DNA of 30,599 nt from the NCBI GenBank assembly GCA_934663645.1, contig CAKUKR010000017.1:1-30599 (forward strand), given 5' to 3'. Source of the stretch: an uncultured Muribaculaceae bacterium. Lineage in GTDB: Bacteria; Bacteroidota; Bacteroidia; Bacteroidales; Muribaculaceae. Every line of letters starts with the position of its first letter. Position 1 is the stretch's first letter. A program made the translations under genes and the position numbers. Shown piece by piece: positions 28,111 through 30,599 of this stretch. A model generated the notes under the pieces. It saw nothing but the letters and a program-made list of their open reading frames with translations. It searched no databases and was not told the origin of the DNA.

Positions 28111-28587
28111 ATGGCATACGTTATATTGAATCTGGGAAGCAATCTTGGCGACCGCCGGCTCAACCTGAGCCGTGCGGTTCGTGCTATTAGCAATGTCTTC
28201 GGCCCGTTTGAAGTTTCGCACGCCGTAGAGTCGAAAAGCTGGGGCTACGACTCACCGCACCGCTTCCTCAACATCGCCATGATGGTGCAGACCGAGATGC
28301 CGCCTTCGGAGATACTCCGCACATTGCAGGAGATAGAACACAACCTCTCGCCAGAAAGCCACCGCAACGCCGACGGCACATACGCCGACCGCCGCCTCGA
28401 CATTGACATCGTGGCTATCGACGACATGGTCATAGACACCCCCGAACTGAAAGTACCCCACCCGCGCCTTGAGCAGCGACGGTTCTTCCTCGAGCCGATG
28501 AACGAGATTGCCGGCGGCTGGCGGCATCCCGTGACAGGACTTTCGGTAGGGGAGATGATAGCCCGTTTGCCAAATGAAGACGACTGA
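28111..28587 (+). CDS. folK: 6-hydroxymethyl-7,8-dihydropterin pyrophosphokinase
   Basis: A 158-residue folate-pathway enzyme that transfers pyrophosphate from ATP to hydroxymethyl-dihydropterin. Hallmarks are LNLGSNLGDRRLNL (6-19), the pterin-side loop around ESKSWGY and FLNIAMMVQT (41-61), the Mg-binding DRRLDIDIVAIDD (~92-104), and HPRLEQRRFFLEPMNEIA (~116-133). Length is normal for a stand-alone FolK. It begins 30 bases after infB and overlaps nudC by 14 bases, so it appears to be part of the same transcript. Its presence behind infB is not an obvious functional link. Confidence 0.95.
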   Translation: MAYVILNLGSNLGDRRLNLSRAVRAISNVFGPFEVSHAVESKSWGYDSPHRFLNIAMMVQTEMPPSEILRTLQEIEHNLSPESHRNADGTYADRRLDIDIVAIDDMVIDTPELKVPHPRLEQRRFFLEPMNEIAGGWRHPVTGLSVGEMIARLPNEDD

Positions 28588-29350
28588 CGACATACGGTAT
28601 GTAATCACCTCCAACGGACAGATTGTCCTGGAGCTGCGCGGCGGAGGGTGGCAGTTGCCGAGCCGTCGTCCCAGCGGCGACGTGTCTGCCGAATACCAGT
28701 TGTCGGAAACGCCCCGTGCATACGCGCTTGTGATGTCCGACCCCGGACTGTGTGACGGGCTGCAGTGGCATGACCTGCGGAAATCTCACGCATACCTCCC
28801 TGCTGGCGAATATGACATCGCTGTCAAGGGGGCGGAACTGACATATTGGGACGCACGCACCCGCTGGTGCAGCATCTGCGGCGCACCGATGCAGCGTGCC
28901 ACGGAGATAAGCAAGAAATGCACCTCCTGCGGTGACGAGGTTTTCCCCTCGCTCGCCGCTGCCATTCTCGTGCTCGTGACGCGAGGCGACGAGGCACTGC
29001 TGGTGCGTGCCAAGACTTTCAAACGCCCCTTCTTCGGACTTGTCGCCGGATTTGTGGAAACCGGAGAGTCGCTCGAACAGTGCGTGGCTCGTGAAGTCAA
29101 AGAGGAAACATCGCTCGAAATCAAAAATATAAGGTATTTCGCAAGCCAGTCCTGGCCGTTCCCCTTCAACCTGATGATAGGGTTCACCGCAGAATACGCC
29201 AGCGGCGAAGTGAAGTATGCCGACGGTGAACTGTCTGCCGGACGCTTTTTCAGCCGCGACGATTTGCCCGAACTCGCAACGCCGCCCTCGCTGGCACGCA
29301 CCATGATAGATGCATGGATAAACGGAAAACTCGATACTAAACTACAATAA
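28574..29350 (+). CDS. nudC: NADH pyrophosphatase / RNA decapping Nudix hydrolase NudC
   Basis: A 258-residue Nudix enzyme that hydrolyses NAD(H) to NMN(H) and AMP; in E. coli it also removes the NAD cap from RNA. A four-Cys zinc ribbon CSICG/CTSCG lies at ~97-118. The Nudix box is GFVETGESLEQCVAREVKEE at ~160-180. The NudC signature SQPWPFPxS downstream is present as SQSWPFPFN (~192-200), with Pro to Ser and the last Ser to Asn. The N-terminal domain (~1-95) is diverged, as usual. The 14-base overlap with folK supports ATG 28574 and translational coupling. The zinc-ribbon protein gene starts 11 bases later. Confidence 0.92.
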   Translation: MKTTDDIRYVITSNGQIVLELRGGGWQLPSRRPSGDVSAEYQLSETPRAYALVMSDPGLCDGLQWHDLRKSHAYLPAGEYDIAVKGAELTYWDARTRWCSICGAPMQRATEISKKCTSCGDEVFPSLAAAILVLVTRGDEALLVRAKTFKRPFFGLVAGFVETGESLEQCVAREVKEETSLEIKNIRYFASQSWPFPFNLMIGFTAEYASGEVKYADGELSAGRFFSRDDLPELATPPSLARTMIDAWINGKLDTKLQ

Positions 29351-29361
29351 ACCACAGGATT

Positions 29362-30246
29362 ATGAAACAATGTCCGAATTGCGGCAAGCAAAACAACGAC
29401 GACGCGCTGTTCTGCAACGGATGCGGAACACCGCTTGACAACATACTCGAAACACAGCAGCCCATGGCTTCCGTGCCGCCAGCTGCGCCCATGCCGCCTG
29501 CGCCTGGCGTCCCAGTGCCTCCCACTCCCCCGACATCGCCGGCTGACCAGCCGATGCACCCCGCAACGCCGCCGCAGCCCCAGATGCCGCCGCAGCCCCA
29601 GCAGCCAGTAAACAAGAAGAGCAGCACCGGCAAGGTCATCGCCATAGCAGCCGGCGTAATTATCTTCCTTGCCGCAGCCGCCTCGCTATTCTACTGGTGG
29701 GTGATGAAATCCGACACCCCGACATACGAAGACCCTGTGACCGTGTGTGATTCCGCAGTGGCCGACTCAACAACAGCGGATGTAGAAGTTGCAGACTCAA
29801 TGGCTGCGCCTGTCGCCATAGACGAGGACGCTCCCGCCGCAGAGGAAGCGGCAGCCCCGGTCGCCGCAGGGGATGAACTTGCCACAAGCTCGTTCCCTAA
29901 CGTCAAACACGGCTCTGACCAGGCATTTGAAAAATATGTGTCATCGCTGGACCGCAACGGGGTTGCATACGCCCGCAGGTCCGGCAGCGGAATACTCGAC
30001 GGCAGTCCATACAGCGTGGAGTTTGTAATTATACCAGGAGAACGTCTCACAGGCCGGTATCATAACGAATACAACGGTCTTAATCTGGACCTGAACGGGT
30101 ATTACTCCGACGGCGGAGTATTGCACTTCAAGCTCGGGCACAAGAACGAAACATCATACATGATACTGCGCCCCACGCGAGGCCGCAACTCATATACAGG
30201 CTACTGGGGCAAGAGCAAGAAACCCTCGACGCTCACCCTCGACTGA
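29362..30246 (+). CDS. Zinc-ribbon, proline-rich, single-pass membrane protein of unknown function
   Basis: A 294-residue protein. An N-terminal zinc ribbon has CPNCG and CNGCG (Cys4, 7, 18, 21), expected to bind one zinc in the cytosol. A Pro/Gln-rich linker (~33-85) follows, then one membrane segment (~91-113), an acidic Ala/Asp/Glu-rich stretch (~120-172), and a ~115-residue C-terminal domain outside the membrane with alternating Tyr/Gly strands (GRYHNEYNGLNLDLNGYYSDGG). The layout (cytosolic zinc ribbon, membrane pass, periplasmic beta domain) is common among unassigned Bacteroidota proteins, and I do not know the function. It begins 11 bases after nudC and probably belongs to the rimP-infB operon. 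The start is ATG 29362, directly before the ribbon. Confidence 0.75.
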   Translation: MKQCPNCGKQNNDDALFCNGCGTPLDNILETQQPMASVPPAAPMPPAPGVPVPPTPPTSPADQPMHPATPPQPQMPPQPQQPVNKKSSTGKVIAIAAGVIIFLAAAASLFYWWVMKSDTPTYEDPVTVCDSAVADSTTADVEVADSMAAPVAIDEDAPAAEEAAAPVAAGDELATSSFPNVKHGSDQAFEKYVSSLDRNGVAYARRSGSGILDGSPYSVEFVIIPGERLTGRYHNEYNGLNLDLNGYYSDGGVLHFKLGHKNETSYMILRPTRGRNSYTGYWGKSKKPSTLTLD

Positions 30247-30265
30247 CACAAAAACACGGCCGCCC

Positions 30266-30290
30266 GCCGCCACGTCATAAACGTGGCGGC
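30266..30290. other. 10-bp perfect stem-loop after the zinc-ribbon gene
   Basis: GCCGCCACGT (30266-30275) pairs with ACGTGGCGGC (30281-30290), loop CATAA. No T-run follows on the + strand. It may end the long operon by 3' processing or [14 protein letters not shown] termination. Confidence 0.5.
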
Positions 30291-30342
30291 ACACGGGAAA
30301 GCGCACTTTTCCGGCAGCGGACGAAAAATATTTGCGTGAAAA

Positions 30343-30374
30343 TTTGGTGGAATGGGAAAAAGGCAGTAATTTTG
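30343..30374 (+). promoter_or_regulatory. tRNA-Leu promoter
   Basis: TTTG (30343-30346), 20 bases, TAATTTTG (30367-30374). The start is predicted near 30381, five bases before the tRNA. Confidence 0.85.
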
Positions 30375-30385
30375 CATCACGAAAA

Positions 30386-30466
30386 GCCCAGGTGGCGGAA
30401 TGGTAGACGCGCTCGTTTCAGGTGCGAGTGTTGAGAGACGTGCAGGTTCGAGTCCTGTTCTGGGCA
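30386..30466 (+). tRNA. tRNA-Leu, anticodon CAG
   Basis: The acceptor GCCCAGG (30386-30392) pairs with TCTGGGC (30459-30465; one G-T), with discriminator A. The anticodon loop TTCAGGT gives CAG, reading CUG. A long variable arm (type II) and T-loop TTCGAGT are present. The CCA tail is not encoded: ACC is followed by G. Confidence 0.95.
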
Positions 30467-30473
30467 CCGCAGC

Positions 30474-30511
30474 AGGGAGATAATCATCGATTATCTCCCT
30501 TCCGCTTTTTT
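30474..30511 (+). terminator. tRNA-Leu terminator
   Basis: AGGGAGATAATC (30474-30485) pairs perfectly with GATTATCTCCCT (30489-30500), then TCCGC and a T-run to 30511. Confidence 0.9.
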
Positions 30512-30530
30512 AGCATCCATATATGGAAAT

Positions 30531-30557
30531 GCCAGGCGTGCGTTTGGCGTGCCTGGC
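30531..30557. other. Stem-loop at the window end
   Basis: GCCAGGC (30531-30537) pairs with GCCTGGC (30551-30557). CCATATATGG (30517-30526) just before it is palindromic. No T-run and no gene is visible up to the window end. Confidence 0.35.
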
Positions 30558-30599
30558 TTCAGTCTGCTATGTCGGTGTGTGGGCTGTCGTGTCGGTGGC

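Overview
The window looks like a chromosomal piece of a Bacteroidales bacterium, most likely Muribaculaceae (family-level placement is moderate to low confidence). The main evidence is the promoter type. Eight sites carry the Bacteroidota -7 element TAnnTTTG, and in most of them a TTTG-like -33 element sits exactly 20 bases upstream. Other evidence is the large SecA with a C-terminal zinc motif, the DUF4105/Lnb-type membrane protein, NusA and IF-2 of Bacteroidota type, an RluB with a glycine/asparagine-rich repeat head, and secreted fibronectin-III proteins with type IX-like C-terminal domains. Every gene I accept is on the + strand, and no mobile element or CRISPR array is visible.

Layout. 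Bases 1-33 hold the terminator of an upstream unit. Bases ~190-1200 are an AT-richer patch with an orphan membrane protein (361-894) whose promoter lies inside a 13-bp perfect inverted repeat, plus a possible Cys-rich small ORF. Then come rluB (1376-2893), asnS (3065-4462), a DUF4105 membrane protein (4452-5768) and a degenerate alkaline-phosphatase-superfamily protein (5765-7330); the last three overlap and are probably one operon. secA (7502-10987) has its own promoter and a structured leader. A DUF2461 gene follows (11074-11739). Two large secreted FN3/anchor-J proteins occupy 11934-17359; the first has a cloverleaf-like leader RNA. A small anchored protein with GYDDGY repeats (17500-17922) follows.

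metK (18270-19595) has a long leader with a SAM-II-like aptamer and a downstream intrinsic terminator. A PpiD/SurA-like periplasmic chaperone gene (19835-21958) and rlmN (22047-23108) follow. The run rimP-nusA-infB-folK-nudC-zinc-ribbon protein (23399-30246) starts from a consensus promoter with an immediate terminator-like hairpin. The window ends with tRNA-Leu(CAG) and its terminator.

How they work together. Much of the window serves translation (rluB, asnS, rlmN, rimP, infB, tRNA-Leu) and envelope biogenesis: SecA exports, the DUF4105 protein probably matures lipoproteins, the PpiD-like protein folds exported proteins, and the FN3 proteins are likely cargo. The most interesting signals are regulatory RNAs and operators rather than an evident new multi-gene system: the palindromic operator at 297-331, the metK leader, the rimP-nusA leader, the FN3 leader, and a phosphatase-fold protein that has lost its catalytic residues beside the DUF4105 gene.
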